Positions 26,724 through 37,739 of a stretch of 64,000 nt of DNA are shown here, one piece after another. Source of the DNA: Deltaproteobacteria bacterium (GTDB taxonomy: Bacteria > Myxococcota_C > UBA6777); NCBI GenBank assembly GCA_002731275.1, contig PCBK01000168.1, positions 1-64,000 on the forward strand, given 5' to 3'. Numbering within the stretch: the first letter of the stretch is position 1; every line of letters starts with the position of its first letter. The notes under the pieces were generated by a model. The model was not told the origin of the DNA. It did not search any database and worked only from the letters and a program-made list of their open reading frames with translations. A program made the position numbers and the translations under genes.

Positions 26724-27941
26724 TTGTCTTGGAAAGCATGTCAGACAGAACGAGAAGCTCGTTTGGGGATTCGATTGATTCCTGGGATTGGCGCGGGACT
26801 TGCGGTGCGATTGCTGCGACATTTTGGTTCAGCATTGGCGCTTGGCGCTGCGACAAAGCAGGACCTTTTGGAGGTGGACGGGATCGGAGAGAGATTGGCT
26901 GACGCAATACTGCGTGGGCCCTCAAAGAGTATACTCTCTCGCGAGTTGATGTTGGTTCGCAGGACAGGAGCGCGGGTGGTGTTTTATGGAGAGGATGCGT
27001 ACCCTGAGAGTCTCTATCGATTGACAGCACCACCATTCTCTCTTTATACCAAAGGCACATTATCGTTGTCTTCACATGATGCGGCGCGTTGTGTCGCAAT
27101 TGTGGGGACGAGAAAACCTGATCATGACGGTCGTGTAAGAACGAAAGTGCTGGCGCAACGTCTCTCGAACGCTGGGTATACGATCGTCTCAGGTGGTGCG
27201 GCAGGGATCGATGCGGTCGCACACTCAACCACGCTCCAAGAAGGACGTGAGACGATCGCGCTGCTGGGTTCTGGGTTGTTGCGACCTTATCCGTCTACGC
27301 ACAAGCTATTGTTTGAGGAGATCGGACGTTCAGGGATGCTGATCTCAGAGTTCTCGATAGAGTCGATGGCTGAAAGGGGTCATTTCCCACAGCGCAATCG
27401 TTTGATCGTGGGGCTCTGCTGTGCTGTGATCGTCGTGCAGTGCGGGACACCAAGTGGAGCGCTCAATTCGGCGGCTCACGCGATGCGGATTGGGGTGCCG
27501 GTGTTGACCTTCCCGGGGAGAGCTGGAGACCCACTACAAGCTGGACCTCACCAGTTGATCCGTCGCGGCGCACACCTCGTGGAGTCCCCTGAAGAGATCC
27601 TCGCTTTGCTCGAAAAGAAGACGTTTGATCACACGCCACAGTTGGAGCTCTTTTCCACGGAAGGCCATGAGAAAGAGCGTCGTTCGTTACGCACCAAGGT
27701 GGACAAAGGTGTCGATACATCTATAGGATGTCACGCTGCTGATGTCCTCACGCCTCCACTCGATGCGTTTGAGAGAGATGTGCTCGCCTGTTTACAAGAG
27801 GAGCCGAAGCACATCGATCAACTCACGAGAGAGCTGGCGCGTCCGATTGGTGAGCTGTCCTCCAAGTTGATCGCGATGGAGCTGGTGGGACATATCACTC
27901 GTTTACCAGGTCCGCGCTATGCAAAGAGCGCGTCACATTGA
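26724..27941 (+). CDS. dprA: DNA-processing protein DprA
   Basis: 405 residues from a TTG at 26724, chosen because GTGGAGGAG ends seven bases upstream; the earlier in-frame TTG at 26658 has no such site and no in-frame ATG is available. An N-terminal helix-hairpin-helix region (LIPGIGAGLAVRLLR) precedes the Rossmann fold with IVGTRKP, SGGAAGIDAVAH, LGSGL and ERGHFPQRNRLIVGL. A C-terminal winged-helix-like segment (about 330-400) follows. DprA loads RecA on incoming single-stranded DNA in natural transformation. It lies upstream of topA, an arrangement seen in many bacteria. Confidence 0.92.
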   Translation: MSWKACQTEREARLGIRLIPGIGAGLAVRLLRHFGSALALGAATKQDLLEVDGIGERLADAILRGPSKSILSRELMLVRRTGARVVFYGEDAYPESLYRLTAPPFSLYTKGTLSLSSHDAARCVAIVGTRKPDHDGRVRTKVLAQRLSNAGYTIVSGGAAGIDAVAHSTTLQEGRETIALLGSGLLRPYPSTHKLLFEEIGRSGMLISEFSIESMAERGHFPQRNRLIVGLCCAVIVVQCGTPSGALNSAAHAMRIGVPVLTFPGRAGDPLQAGPHQLIRRGAHLVESPEEILALLEKKTFDHTPQLELFSTEGHEKERRSLRTKVDKGVDTSIGCHAADVLTPPLDAFERDVLACLQEEPKHIDQLTRELARPIGELSSKLIAMELVGHITRLPGPRYAKSASH

Positions 27942-28170
27942 TGTTCGTCTCTGTCGTGATGTGAGAGAGCGTCATTGTATGAAGTGATTGACACACAAGG
28001 TGAAACGTAAGACTTCTTTGAAGGGTGTACGCCTGAAAATTTGAAGAGCTTGCTTTTTTCGTGCATGTTGGCTTTGGATTGGAGCTGACGATGCACAAAC
28101 ATCTTGCAAAAGGACGTGAATTCTGACATCGCGTTGTGCAAACTGATACCATCAATATGAGGATGCAAAT

Positions 28171-30495
28171 ATGGGTAAGTCTTTGGTGATCGTGGAATCA
28201 CCGGCAAAAATGAGAACCATCAAACGATATCTTGGTGATGACTACTACGTCGAGTCGTCAGTCGGACACGTCAAGGATCTTCCGAAGAGTCGTTTGGGGG
28301 TCGATGTCGAAGACGGTTTTAAGCCGGAATATCAAGTGATTTCTGACAAGAAAAAGGTGATGCAAAAGCTGAAGAAGGTGGCCAAAGAGGTCGAGCACGT
28401 CTATCTCGCGCTTGACCCCGACCGCGAAGGTGAAGCGATTGCATGGCACATCGCCGAAGAGCTCAAGCGAAGTCGTAATTTTAAGGGCGACATCTCCAGG
28501 ATTTTGTTCCACGAGATCACCAAGAAAGCCATCAAAGAAGCGCTCCAACATCCGATGGAGCTCAATAAATCTCGCTTTGACGCCCAACAAGCACGCCGCA
28601 TTCTTGATCGCCTCGTTGGTTATCAGATCAGTCCGCTGCTTTGGGATAAAGTGCGTCGAGGTCTGTCTGCAGGTCGTGTGCAGTCTGTCGCGGTGCGGCT
28701 CGTGGTCGATCGCGAGCGGGAAGTGCAGAAGTTTGTCAAGGAGGAGTTTTGGTCGATCACTGCGCAGCTAGAAGGCAATATGCCTCCTGCGTTTAAGGCC
28801 AAACTTATCCAGGTGGATGGCCAAAAGATCGCTCTCTCCAACGAAGAAGAGACCAACGCCGTCCTCAAAAAGATCGATGGTCAGCCTTTTACGATCAGCA
28901 AGATCCAAAAGAAAGAGCGCAAGCGCAAGCCAACACCACCCTTTATCACGAGTAAATTACAACAAGAGGCCGCGAGGAAGTTCAACTTTACAGCGCGTCG
29001 CACGATGCAAGTGGCCCAACAGTTGTACGAAGGTGTCGAGGTTGGAGAGGACGGACCCGTTGGTTTGATCACCTACATGCGTACGGACTCGACGCGCCTC
29101 AGTCAGGAAGCCGTCTCGCAAGTGCGCGAGTGGATCACTGCGCAATACGGTGAGCAGTACCTCCCTGACAAACCCCAAACCTACGCCAAGAAAAAACGCG
29201 CACAAGACGCGCACGAGGCGATCCGCCCCACAAACCTAGAATACAGTCCTTCGAGTATTCGCAGCCACCTGAGCAAAGAACAATACCAACTCTACAGTTT
29301 GATCTGGAAACGATTCGTCGCCTGTCAGATGAAACCTGCGATCTTCGATCGTACGAGCGTCGATATTACCTCTGCTGAGTGTCTCTTTCGTGCGACGGGT
29401 CAGGTCATGCGCTTTGACGGATTTATGCGTGTGTACACAGAGGGGTTTGACGAGCGCAACGCAAACGCGAAAACCCAACAGGATCAAGAGAAAGCTCTTG
29501 AGCGCGATGAGAACTCCTCTCAGCTACCGCTCCTCGAAGAAGGTGAGGAGTTGAAGGTGCTGGAGATCCTTCCCCAACAGCACTTTACACAACCTCCACC
29601 GCGCTTTCGTGAGAGCTCTCTTGTCAAAGAGCTCGAAGAGAAAGGGATCGGTCGACCTTCGACATACGCATCCATTCTCTCCGTCATCCAGGACAAGCAG
29701 TACGTCGAAAAGCGAGAAGGCCGCTTTTATCCTACAGAGCTTGGTTTCTTGGTGACGGATCTTTTGGTCGAGCACTTCTCCGACATCCTCGACGTGCAGT
29801 TTACGGCGAATATGGAGGAGAACCTCGACAAAGTCGAAGTCGAAGGGTTGAATTGGGTGGGGCTGCTTGAGGAGTTCCACACACCCTTTGTGGACACGTT
29901 GCAGCGCGCCAAGAAGGACATGCGCAACATCAAACGAGAAGGCCAAAAGACCGATATCGTATGTGATAAGTGCGAGTCTCCGATGGTGATCAAGTGGGGG
30001 CGTAATGGTCAGTTCCTCGCGTGCTCCGCGTATCCTGAGTGCAAAAATACAAAGGATTTTGAGCGCACGCCTGAAGGTCAAATCAAGATCAAGGAGAACG
30101 AGCCGCTCGAATTGGAAGTTGACACAAAGTGCTCCACTTGTGGCGCGCCGATGGTCGTGAAAGTAGGGCGTTTTGGTCGTTTTCTCGCGTGCTCCAAGTA
30201 TCCCGAGTGTAAGACGACGATGCCCTTTACGATTGGGATTGCCTGCCCGCGGGAAGAATGTGATGGTGATCTCGTCGAGAAGCGTTCGAGAAAAGGGAAG
30301 ACCTTTTACAGCTGCTCCAATTACCCCAAGTGCGATTTTGCGAGCTGGGATCGTCCCTTGAAAGAACCCTGTCCTGTTTGTGAGTATCCCTTCCTCGTCG
30401 AGTCTTCAGGAAAGCGAAAGAGCCAGCCCGCTGGAATCTATTGCACGGAGTGTGGTTATCGCAAAGAAGAAGAGATCGACGAAGAAGAGGTCTAG
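28171..30495 (+). CDS. topA: DNA topoisomerase I
   Basis: 774 residues. The Toprim domain starts at the N-terminus (VIVESPAKMRTI, then ALDPDREGEAIAWH with the acidic metal triad). The active-site tyrosine is in LITYMRTDSTRLS (about residue 301). Three C4-type zinc ribbons (from about 590: CDKC...C...C, CSTC...C...C, CPREEC...C...C) are followed by a fourth related CPVC/CTEC unit. Type IA topoisomerase relaxes negative supercoils. The ATG is preceded by GAGG at eight bases. 229 bases separate it from dprA, with no certain promoter. Confidence 0.96.
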   Translation: MGKSLVIVESPAKMRTIKRYLGDDYYVESSVGHVKDLPKSRLGVDVEDGFKPEYQVISDKKKVMQKLKKVAKEVEHVYLALDPDREGEAIAWHIAEELKRSRNFKGDISRILFHEITKKAIKEALQHPMELNKSRFDAQQARRILDRLVGYQISPLLWDKVRRGLSAGRVQSVAVRLVVDREREVQKFVKEEFWSITAQLEGNMPPAFKAKLIQVDGQKIALSNEEETNAVLKKIDGQPFTISKIQKKERKRKPTPPFITSKLQQEAARKFNFTARRTMQVAQQLYEGVEVGEDGPVGLITYMRTDSTRLSQEAVSQVREWITAQYGEQYLPDKPQTYAKKKRAQDAHEAIRPTNLEYSPSSIRSHLSKEQYQLYSLIWKRFVACQMKPAIFDRTSVDITSAECLFRATGQVMRFDGFMRVYTEGFDERNANAKTQQDQEKALERDENSSQLPLLEEGEELKVLEILPQQHFTQPPPRFRESSLVKELEEKGIGRPSTYASILSVIQDKQYVEKREGRFYPTELGFLVTDLLVEHFSDILDVQFTANMEENLDKVEVEGLNWVGLLEEFHTPFVDTLQRAKKDMRNIKREGQKTDIVCDKCESPMVIKWGRNGQFLACSAYPECKNTKDFERTPEGQIKIKENEPLELEVDTKCSTCGAPMVVKVGRFGRFLACSKYPECKTTMPFTIGIACPREECDGDLVEKRSRKGKTFYSCSNYPKCDFASWDRPLKEPCPVCEYPFLVESSGKRKSQPAGIYCTECGYRKEEEIDEEEV

Positions 30496-30973
30496 TCCCC
30501 TCCCTGTACACCTGCCTTTTGGACCGTGCCTCCGACACAAGCTTCCCCTTCGTTCTCAGCCTTGCTGAGCGCAGCATAATGTTTTTCTTCAAAAAATGTT
30601 GTTTTGCTCACAGCTCTGTTAGGTTGATGAGACATGCATACACCTTTGTAGGCGCTATGTTTCATTCAATTTGTTTTGTGTTTTTCGTTGTAAAACAGAG
30701 CGTTCAATCTTGTTTTGTTCATACTATTATGGGGGGTGTTGTGCGTGTAAGGGTTGCAATTGTGTAGGAACAAACACACGTTTTGAAGTGTGGAATGCGC
30801 ACAGAAGGCGATGGATACGTCGTGTCGGCGTTTTTTGTGTGCGATCGGGTGATTGTGCAAGCATATCCCGATGATATGTACTTTTCGTGATGGGTTGTGC
30901 TGTGGTGGATGACGATCGATTCGCAGCCTTGGTCTTCATCACGGATTCGAAAATGTGAAAGAAGAATAGGTGC

Positions 30974-31002
30974 TTGACAAAGTATGATCAGATCAATACA
31001 AT
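30974..31002 (+). promoter_or_regulatory. Strong sigma-70 promoter for dnaG-rpoD
   Basis: TTGACA (30974-30979), exactly 17 bases, then TACAAT (30997-31002). It gives a transcript start near 31009 and a long leader of about 240 nt before dnaG. Confidence 0.75.
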
Positions 31003-31070
31003 ACTTTGGCTCTTTATATTGAGTATGGGGTTGCTGAATGGTTGAATGTGATTGTATACATGGGTTTATG

Positions 31071-31101
31071 AGTGGACGTTCATATCCACTGCCGGTTTTT
31101 T
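31071..31101 (+). promoter_or_regulatory. Possible attenuator in the dnaG leader
   Basis: AGTGGA (31071-31076) pairs with TCCACT (31085-31090). After GCCGG comes a run of six T (31096-31101). The layout resembles a weak intrinsic terminator placed between the promoter and dnaG, which would limit read-through into dnaG-rpoD. Confidence 0.35.
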
Positions 31102-31247
31102 CATCCACGATGAATGCAGCCGGGTTTGTTGCCAAAGGCGCACACCACACATTCTCACCAAATGACGATGTTGACATCAGCACCCCCCAGCACGACATCT
31201 TTCACGTTTATTCGCTTGAATCTTCGATGGGTAGGACAAATTAACGG

Positions 31248-33248
31248 ATGGCTGGAACACAAGATCCTGTCGTACAACAAATCCGTGATCGCGTCGATAT
31301 TGTCGAGCTGATCCAACGATACGTTCCTCTCAAGCGAGCAGGCTCCAACTACAAGGCCTGTTGCCCCTTCCACCAAGAAAAAACTCCCTCATTTAATGTG
31401 AACCCTGAGCGCCAATTTTACTATTGTTTTGGGTGCGGTGCGAAGGGAGATGTGTTCTCTTTTTTGATGAACTACGAGGGCAAGAAATTTAACGAGGTCA
31501 TCCACCAGCTTGCGGACGAGTTGGGCATCGAGGTGCGGTTTTCCAAAGCTCGTCGTGAGGAAGTGACCAAGCTCGAACAACGCAAAGAGCTGCTGTCACA
31601 AATCAACCAAACAGCGAAGCTCTTTTTCATTCGTCAACTTCAAACTGACGCAGGAAGAGGAGCGCGTGAGTACCTATCACGTCGAGGTGTCTCTGAGGAG
31701 ATGGCCGAGCAGTTTGGTTTGGGATACGCTCTTGATGACTGGGGGGCGCTGACGTCGTATCTCCAGGGTGAAGGATACTCACTTGAGGACGCCAAAGAAG
31801 CTGGTCTGATCAAGCAGGCTGAGTCATCGGATCGTCATTACGATCGCCTGCGACATCGCATCACCTTTCCGATCCACGATAAGAACGGTCGGATCGTCGG
31901 TTTTGGTGGTCGAGCGATGCGCTCAGACGATGGCGCAAAGTATCTGAACTCCCCAGACAGTCCGCTCTTTCATAAGAGCGAATTGCTATACGGCTTGCAC
32001 GTCGCCAAGGGGAAGATTCGCCGCTCGAAGATGGCGATCTTTGTCGAAGGTTACATGGACGTGATCGCGCTGCACCAATTCGGTTTTGAAGAAGCGATCG
32101 CGACACTTGGTACATCATTGACGTCCGAGCACGTAAAGGAGATTCGTCGGTATGCGCAGCGGATGGTCTTGTTATTCGATGGTGACAAGGCCGGTTTTCG
32201 TGCAGCAGCTCGTGCGTTAGGGCTGCTTTTGCCTGCGGGTGTTAGCGTGGATATGCTGACACTTCCCGATGGTGAAGATCCTGACAGTTACCTTCACAAG
32301 TACGGCCGTGAATCCTTTGAGAAGCTGCTCGAAGAAGAGACGAGGCCGGCTTTTGATAGTTGGCTGGATTATCTTTATACACAATGCGACAACGATCCGA
32401 TTCAGATCAGAGCTGAAACAGATACGGTGTTGGAGTTATTGCACCAGCTCGAAGATCCGTTGCTGCGTGACCTGTATTTAAAAGTGACAGCCGAGCGCTT
32501 TGGACTCGATGAGAGTATGTTGCGCCGTCAGTTTATGCGCGTCGTTCCTGACAAGAGGGCGGCCGCATCTGAGCCTACATTTTTTGATGAGCCTCCACCG
32601 CCTGATGATGGGTTCTTTTTCCCCGAGGAAGGTGCAGGGTTTGAGGCTTCACTGGATTTTGATCCTTTTGCAGAACCTACGGGAGAGCCTGCGAGCGTAC
32701 CGCAGCCTTTTGTGGAGTCGCAAGGGAGCATCTCGCTCGTTTCGGAGACCTCAAAAGCTCCGGAGGATACATGTGTGGACCGGGCCGCCATGATCGCGTT
32801 GAAGGTCGGTATCGATCATGTGGAGACTGCAGAGCTCGCGGAGCACCTTTCTGACGAAGGGACACGCGAGCTGTTTGCAGAGTCTCTCTGGGACGATGTC
32901 TGGACTCGATTCCTTGAGGATCGACGTGAAGGGGCGGAGTCACAGATCTTGGCAGATGGTGTACTGGATAGTCTGGAGGCCTATCCCGTGCTGAAAGAAC
33001 AACTTGCAACTTTGTTGTTGAAGACGCCACCTTATGAAATTGAGGAGGCGATCAAGGCGCTGGAGGAGATCAAAGCGACTCTGGGACGTCTTGTCATCAA
33101 GAAGCAAATTCGGCAACTCACGCTTGCGATACGCGAAGCAAATCACACCGGAGACGAAGAGCAAGCGACACAGTTGGTGCTGGAGAAGCTGGCACTACAA
33201 CGACAATTGCCACAGCTGGCAGAGCCACCACCGGTGGCCTCAAGTTAG
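31248..33248 (+). CDS. dnaG: DNA primase
   Basis: 666 residues. The CHC2 zinc-binding domain is at about 38-66 (CCPFHQEKTPSF...YYCFGCGAKGD). The primase core with Toprim motifs follows: VEGYMDVIALHQFG (about 266) and LLFDGDKAGFRAA (about 307). The C-terminal third (from about 430) is acidic and Pro-rich, then helical, consistent with the DnaB-interacting domain. DnaG makes RNA primers at the replication fork. It is followed 130 bases later by rpoD, the classic macromolecular-synthesis arrangement, without rpsU. The ribosome site before the ATG is weak. Confidence 0.95.
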   Translation: MAGTQDPVVQQIRDRVDIVELIQRYVPLKRAGSNYKACCPFHQEKTPSFNVNPERQFYYCFGCGAKGDVFSFLMNYEGKKFNEVIHQLADELGIEVRFSKARREEVTKLEQRKELLSQINQTAKLFFIRQLQTDAGRGAREYLSRRGVSEEMAEQFGLGYALDDWGALTSYLQGEGYSLEDAKEAGLIKQAESSDRHYDRLRHRITFPIHDKNGRIVGFGGRAMRSDDGAKYLNSPDSPLFHKSELLYGLHVAKGKIRRSKMAIFVEGYMDVIALHQFGFEEAIATLGTSLTSEHVKEIRRYAQRMVLLFDGDKAGFRAAARALGLLLPAGVSVDMLTLPDGEDPDSYLHKYGRESFEKLLEEETRPAFDSWLDYLYTQCDNDPIQIRAETDTVLELLHQLEDPLLRDLYLKVTAERFGLDESMLRRQFMRVVPDKRAAASEPTFFDEPPPPDDGFFFPEEGAGFEASLDFDPFAEPTGEPASVPQPFVESQGSISLVSETSKAPEDTCVDRAAMIALKVGIDHVETAELAEHLSDEGTRELFAESLWDDVWTRFLEDRREGAESQILADGVLDSLEAYPVLKEQLATLLLKTPPYEIEEAIKALEEIKATLGRLVIKKQIRQLTLAIREANHTGDEEQATQLVLEKLALQRQLPQLAEPPPVASS

Positions 33249-33378
33249 TCCGAGACTGACCGTCTGGTTGGAGAGTTATCCTGTCCTTGGATGGAAAAAT
33301 GTCAGATGATTGTGGCGAATGTGATTCGGTATCTTTATAAATATGCTTTCTTTGTCTCATTTATGAATTGAGAAGACC

Positions 33379-35139
<1,761 letters not shown>

Positions 35140-35168
35140 TTGACATCTGATTGTCTACGGCGTATGAT
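35140..35168 (+). promoter_or_regulatory. Stable-RNA promoter for the CAU tRNA
   Basis: TTGACA (35140-35145), 17 bases, TATGAT (35163-35168), then GTGCGCGC. The G/C-rich stretch between the -10 and the start site is typical of stringently controlled stable-RNA promoters. The -35 begins at the base after the rpoD stop codon. Confidence 0.75.
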
Positions 35169-35214
35169 GTGCGCGCTAGTTGCGAAAGCAACCGTGTCTG
35201 TAAAGACATGTTTC

Positions 35215-35288
35215 GGGCCTATAGCTCAGTTGGTTAGAGCTTCCGGCTCATAACCGGATGGTCCTTGGTTCGAACCCAAGTGGGCCCA
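35215..35288 (+). tRNA. tRNA with CAT anticodon (tRNA-Ile2 or elongator tRNA-Met)
   Basis: A 74-nt cloverleaf. The acceptor stem pairs GGGCCTA with TGGGCCC, then A. The anticodon arm TCCGG-CTCATAA-CCGGA gives CAT, and the T-arm is CTTGG-TTCGAAC-CCAAG. A normal acceptor with G1-C72 excludes the bacterial initiator. The CGGCTCATAACCG anticodon arm resembles known tRNA-Ile2 genes, whose C34 is modified to lysidine, but elongator Met is not excluded. Eight T follow (35293-35300), which may aid termination. Confidence 0.93.
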
Positions 35289-35519
35289 AGAGGTTTTTTT
35301 TTGACGGATATGCTTCATCATGCATCGGATGGATTTTCAGTTGCTCTTCTTCAGCGCACCAAAAACCAGTCAAATTACCTCCCTATTTTTCTACTCTTTT
35401 CCCCATCGCCTTCTTCCTCTCCTATACCAACGTCTGAAGCTCTCGTCTTTGACGGGATGTTTGACTATGAGGAAGACTTTGTGCCTTTCTACCCCGACAC
35501 GTAATCGAGGAGGGAACTC

Positions 35520-36245
35520 TTGCAAGAGACCTTACACTGCTTGATCAAATTGCAGAAGGTAGACAGCCAGATCTTCGAAATCGCCAAAGTCCGGGACACT
35601 TATCCTGCGCGTGTGCAAGAAATCCAAAAGAAGATTGAGCAACAGGAAGTCATTCAAAAAGCTCGCCAAGAAGCGCTCGACGAAAAAGAAAAAGAGCGCA
35701 GCGTCAAAGAGCAACTGTTGCAAAGCGAAGAAGACAAACTCAAAAAGTGGGAGCGTCGACTCGCGGAGTCTAAAAACCATCGTGAGATTGCTCCTCTCGC
35801 TCGCGAAATTGACGCGCAAAAGAGACTCAACGAAGAAGCCAAAGAAGAGCTCGATACGCTGCGCAAAGAGGAACAGCAAATGCGCGAAGACCTCAGCAGC
35901 GTAGACAACGCTCTCTCTTTGTTGCAAGCTGAGTTGAGCAAAGAAGAGACGATCTGCAAAAAGGAAACTGAGGGATTCGATACACAACTCGCAACCCTCG
36001 AAAAAGACCGCGAACAGTACACCTCCAAAATTCGCAAGGCAATCCTACGCAAATACGATACGATCAAGCGTCGTCGAGATGGACTCGCCGTTGTCCCAGC
36101 TCGTAATGGTTGCTGTACTGGGTGCAATATGCGCTTGCGACCGCAGTTGTACAATATCATCCAAAAAGTACAGTCTCTGGAAACTTGTCCAAGCTGTAAT
36201 CGCATTCTCTATTGGGAAGAAGGTTTGGGGCATGGGACTTCCTAA
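35520..36245 (+). CDS. Coiled-coil protein with C-terminal zinc ribbon
   Basis: 241 residues from a TTG at 35520, five bases after GAGGAGGG; no ATG lies near. Residues about 5-170 form a long Glu/Lys/Gln coiled coil. The C-terminus has CTGC and CPSC pairs (NGCCTGCNMRLRPQLYN...ETCPSCNRILYWEE), the zinc-ribbon signature of the C4-type/CT398 family of putative nucleic-acid-binding proteins. It overlaps the next gene by 14 bases, implying translational coupling with an RNase HI-type protein. The biochemical role of this family is poorly known. Confidence 0.8.
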   Translation: MQETLHCLIKLQKVDSQIFEIAKVRDTYPARVQEIQKKIEQQEVIQKARQEALDEKEKERSVKEQLLQSEEDKLKKWERRLAESKNHREIAPLAREIDAQKRLNEEAKEELDTLRKEEQQMREDLSSVDNALSLLQAELSKEETICKKETEGFDTQLATLEKDREQYTSKIRKAILRKYDTIKRRRDGLAVVPARNGCCTGCNMRLRPQLYNIIQKVQSLETCPSCNRILYWEEGLGHGTS

Positions 36246-37149
36246 AACCTCAACCAACGACGAGTTAGATCTCCAAGAGATTCTGCGCTTTATCATCGAA
36301 AAAGAACGCCTCACCAAAACCTTGCGGCATTTTGATATGACCAAGGATCAACTGAAGGCGCTCTTTTCCGAGGCGTCTGATACTCCGTCTTCCTCCGAAG
36401 AAAAGGAGGAGGACAGCGTGGAGAGCAAGTCCACTAAAAAGAAGACTTCCTCCACCAAACGCTCGACTGCCAAAACATCCGAAGCGAAGAGTTCGAAAAC
36501 GACAAAGTCCAAAAGCTCAACAACATCGGCAAAAAGCGTGCAAAAAGATAAAAAAACGACCAAGACAACGACCGCAAAAAGCACTGCTAGCAAAGAAAAA
36601 CCTGCTAGCAAAGAAAAAGACAAAGACAAGGAGAAGGACAAAGAGAAAGAGTCCACCTCCAAAAGCTCTACAACGCGCAAAAGTCGTCGCCAATCGTCCC
36701 CAAGGGGCCGACGTAGTGCTGTGTTTGAGCCCGAAAACTACACCTACAACCGTCTGCTGATCTACAGCGATGGTGCCGCTCGTGGAAACCCCGGTGAGTC
36801 TGGTGCTGGTGTCGTTCTCAAAACACCCGAAGGCGAAGAAGTCGGTCGCTTTGGTAAATATCTTGGACGCAAAACCAACAATTACGCCGAGTACCAAGCA
36901 GTCCTCCTCGGACTGCGACACGCAAGAGAGTTTGGTGCCAACGAAATTACCATCCTCTCTGATTCCGAGCTGCTCGTCCGACAACTCCTTGGCGAATACC
37001 GCGTCAGGGCCAGTCACTTGCGCGAGCTCTTCGATGAAGTCAAGGAACTCCTCACCCTCTTCGAAAAGTACCAAATCAAACGCGTCAACCGCGAGAAAAA
37101 TGCTGAAGCTGACTCCATGGCCAATCGCGCCATCGATGAAAAACTTTAG
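36232..37149 (+). CDS. Ribonuclease HI-family protein with long N-terminal extension
   Basis: 305 residues from the ATG at 36232, inside the end of the zinc-ribbon gene. A small N-terminal helical domain (about 5-50) is joined by a Ser/Thr/Lys-rich low-complexity linker (about 55-160) to an RNase H fold. The four acidic catalytic residues are visible: YSDGAARGNPG, NNYAEYQA, ILSDSELLV and NAEADSMAN. It should cut RNA in RNA-DNA hybrids. The linker is strongly basic and probably disordered. Compact bacterial RNase HI enzymes are about 150 residues, so the extension is unusual. rnpB follows immediately. Confidence 0.85.
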   Translation: MGLPKTSTNDELDLQEILRFIIEKERLTKTLRHFDMTKDQLKALFSEASDTPSSSEEKEEDSVESKSTKKKTSSTKRSTAKTSEAKSSKTTKSKSSTTSAKSVQKDKKTTKTTTAKSTASKEKPASKEKDKDKEKDKEKESTSKSSTTRKSRRQSSPRGRRSAVFEPENYTYNRLLIYSDGAARGNPGESGAGVVLKTPEGEEVGRFGKYLGRKTNNYAEYQAVLLGLRHAREFGANEITILSDSELLVRQLLGEYRVRASHLRELFDEVKELLTLFEKYQIKRVNREKNAEADSMANRAIDEKL

Positions 37150-37215
37150 TCAACTCGCTATCTGACACCTTTTACGAACCGCGTCTCATTGCGGATCGTC
37201 TACCCCCTATCGACT

Positions 37216-37661
37216 CAGTAGTACAGACGATCGCTGGTCCGCTCCCTTCCTGTAAAGGAAGATGTGGGTTGGAGGAAAGTCCGAACTTCGCAGGGCAGGA
37301 TGCTGGTTAACGGCCAGTGAGGGTGACCTTAAGGACAGTGCCACAGAAACCATACCGCCATCTCTACGTTTCATCGATCCAGACCTCCCAAGGAGCAAGG
37401 GAATCGTACAAATGGCAAGGTCGAACCGGTGAGGTAAGAGCTCACCGGGGGGTTGGTGACAATCCCCGCAGGGTAAACCCCACCTGAAGCAAGACCAAAT
37501 AGAAAACAGAGTGGCCCGCTCGACGTTTTCGGGTTAGGTCGCGAGTCTCTTCTGGTAACAGAGAGCAGAGGATATCGGCAACGATATCCCAAGATGAATG
37601 ATCGTCGCCTCGTGGAGGGTAACCTTCATGGGGAACAAAATTCGGCTTACGGACTACTGCA
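37216..37661 (+). ncRNA. rnpB: RNase P RNA
   Basis: Conserved bacterial RNase P RNA blocks appear in order: GGAGGAAAGTCCGAACTTC, CAGGGCAGGATGCTGGTTAACGGCC (around 37294), ACAGAAACCATACCGCC, GGTAAACCCCACC, AAGATGAATGATCGTC, and the 3' block ACAAAATTCGGCTTAC. The ends pair as P1 (CAGTAGT, 37216-37222, with ACTACTG, 37654-37660). It is the RNA subunit that trims tRNA 5' leaders. The boundaries are set by P1 and may shift by a few bases. Confidence 0.93.
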
Positions 37662-37667
37662 TCGAGC

Positions 37668-37700
37668 AGGGGCTTGTTTTTACAGGCCCCTGTTTTTTTC
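37668..37700 (+). terminator. Intrinsic terminator of rnpB
   Basis: CAGGGGC (37668-37674) pairs with GCCCCTG (37687-37693), 7 bp, followed directly by seven T. It lies just downstream of RNase P RNA. Confidence 0.85.
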
Positions 37701-37739
37701 TTTCATGGACCTCTTCGTCGGTCCACACAGGAGCTTCAA

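Larger units (their letters stand above)
30496..31247. other. Intergenic region between topA and dnaG
   Basis: About 750 bases without a convincing gene. A small hairpin with 6-bp arms (30555-30569) lies 60 bases after topA but has no adjacent T-run. A second inverted repeat (CATATC, 30862-30867, and GATATG, 30873-30878) could be a protein site. A strong promoter (30974-31002) and a terminator-like hairpin (31071-31101) occupy the dnaG side. The only open frame there (31038-31244, 68 codons) has no protein-like composition and no ribosome site. Confidence 0.6.

Noticed and set aside
27988-28016. TTGACA at 27988 as a topA promoter
   Set aside because: No acceptable -10 hexamer occurs at 16-18 bases (GACTTC at 17).
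31038-31244. 68-codon frame just before dnaG
   Set aside because: No ribosome site, no protein-like pattern, and it spans the leader hairpin; treated as leader RNA.
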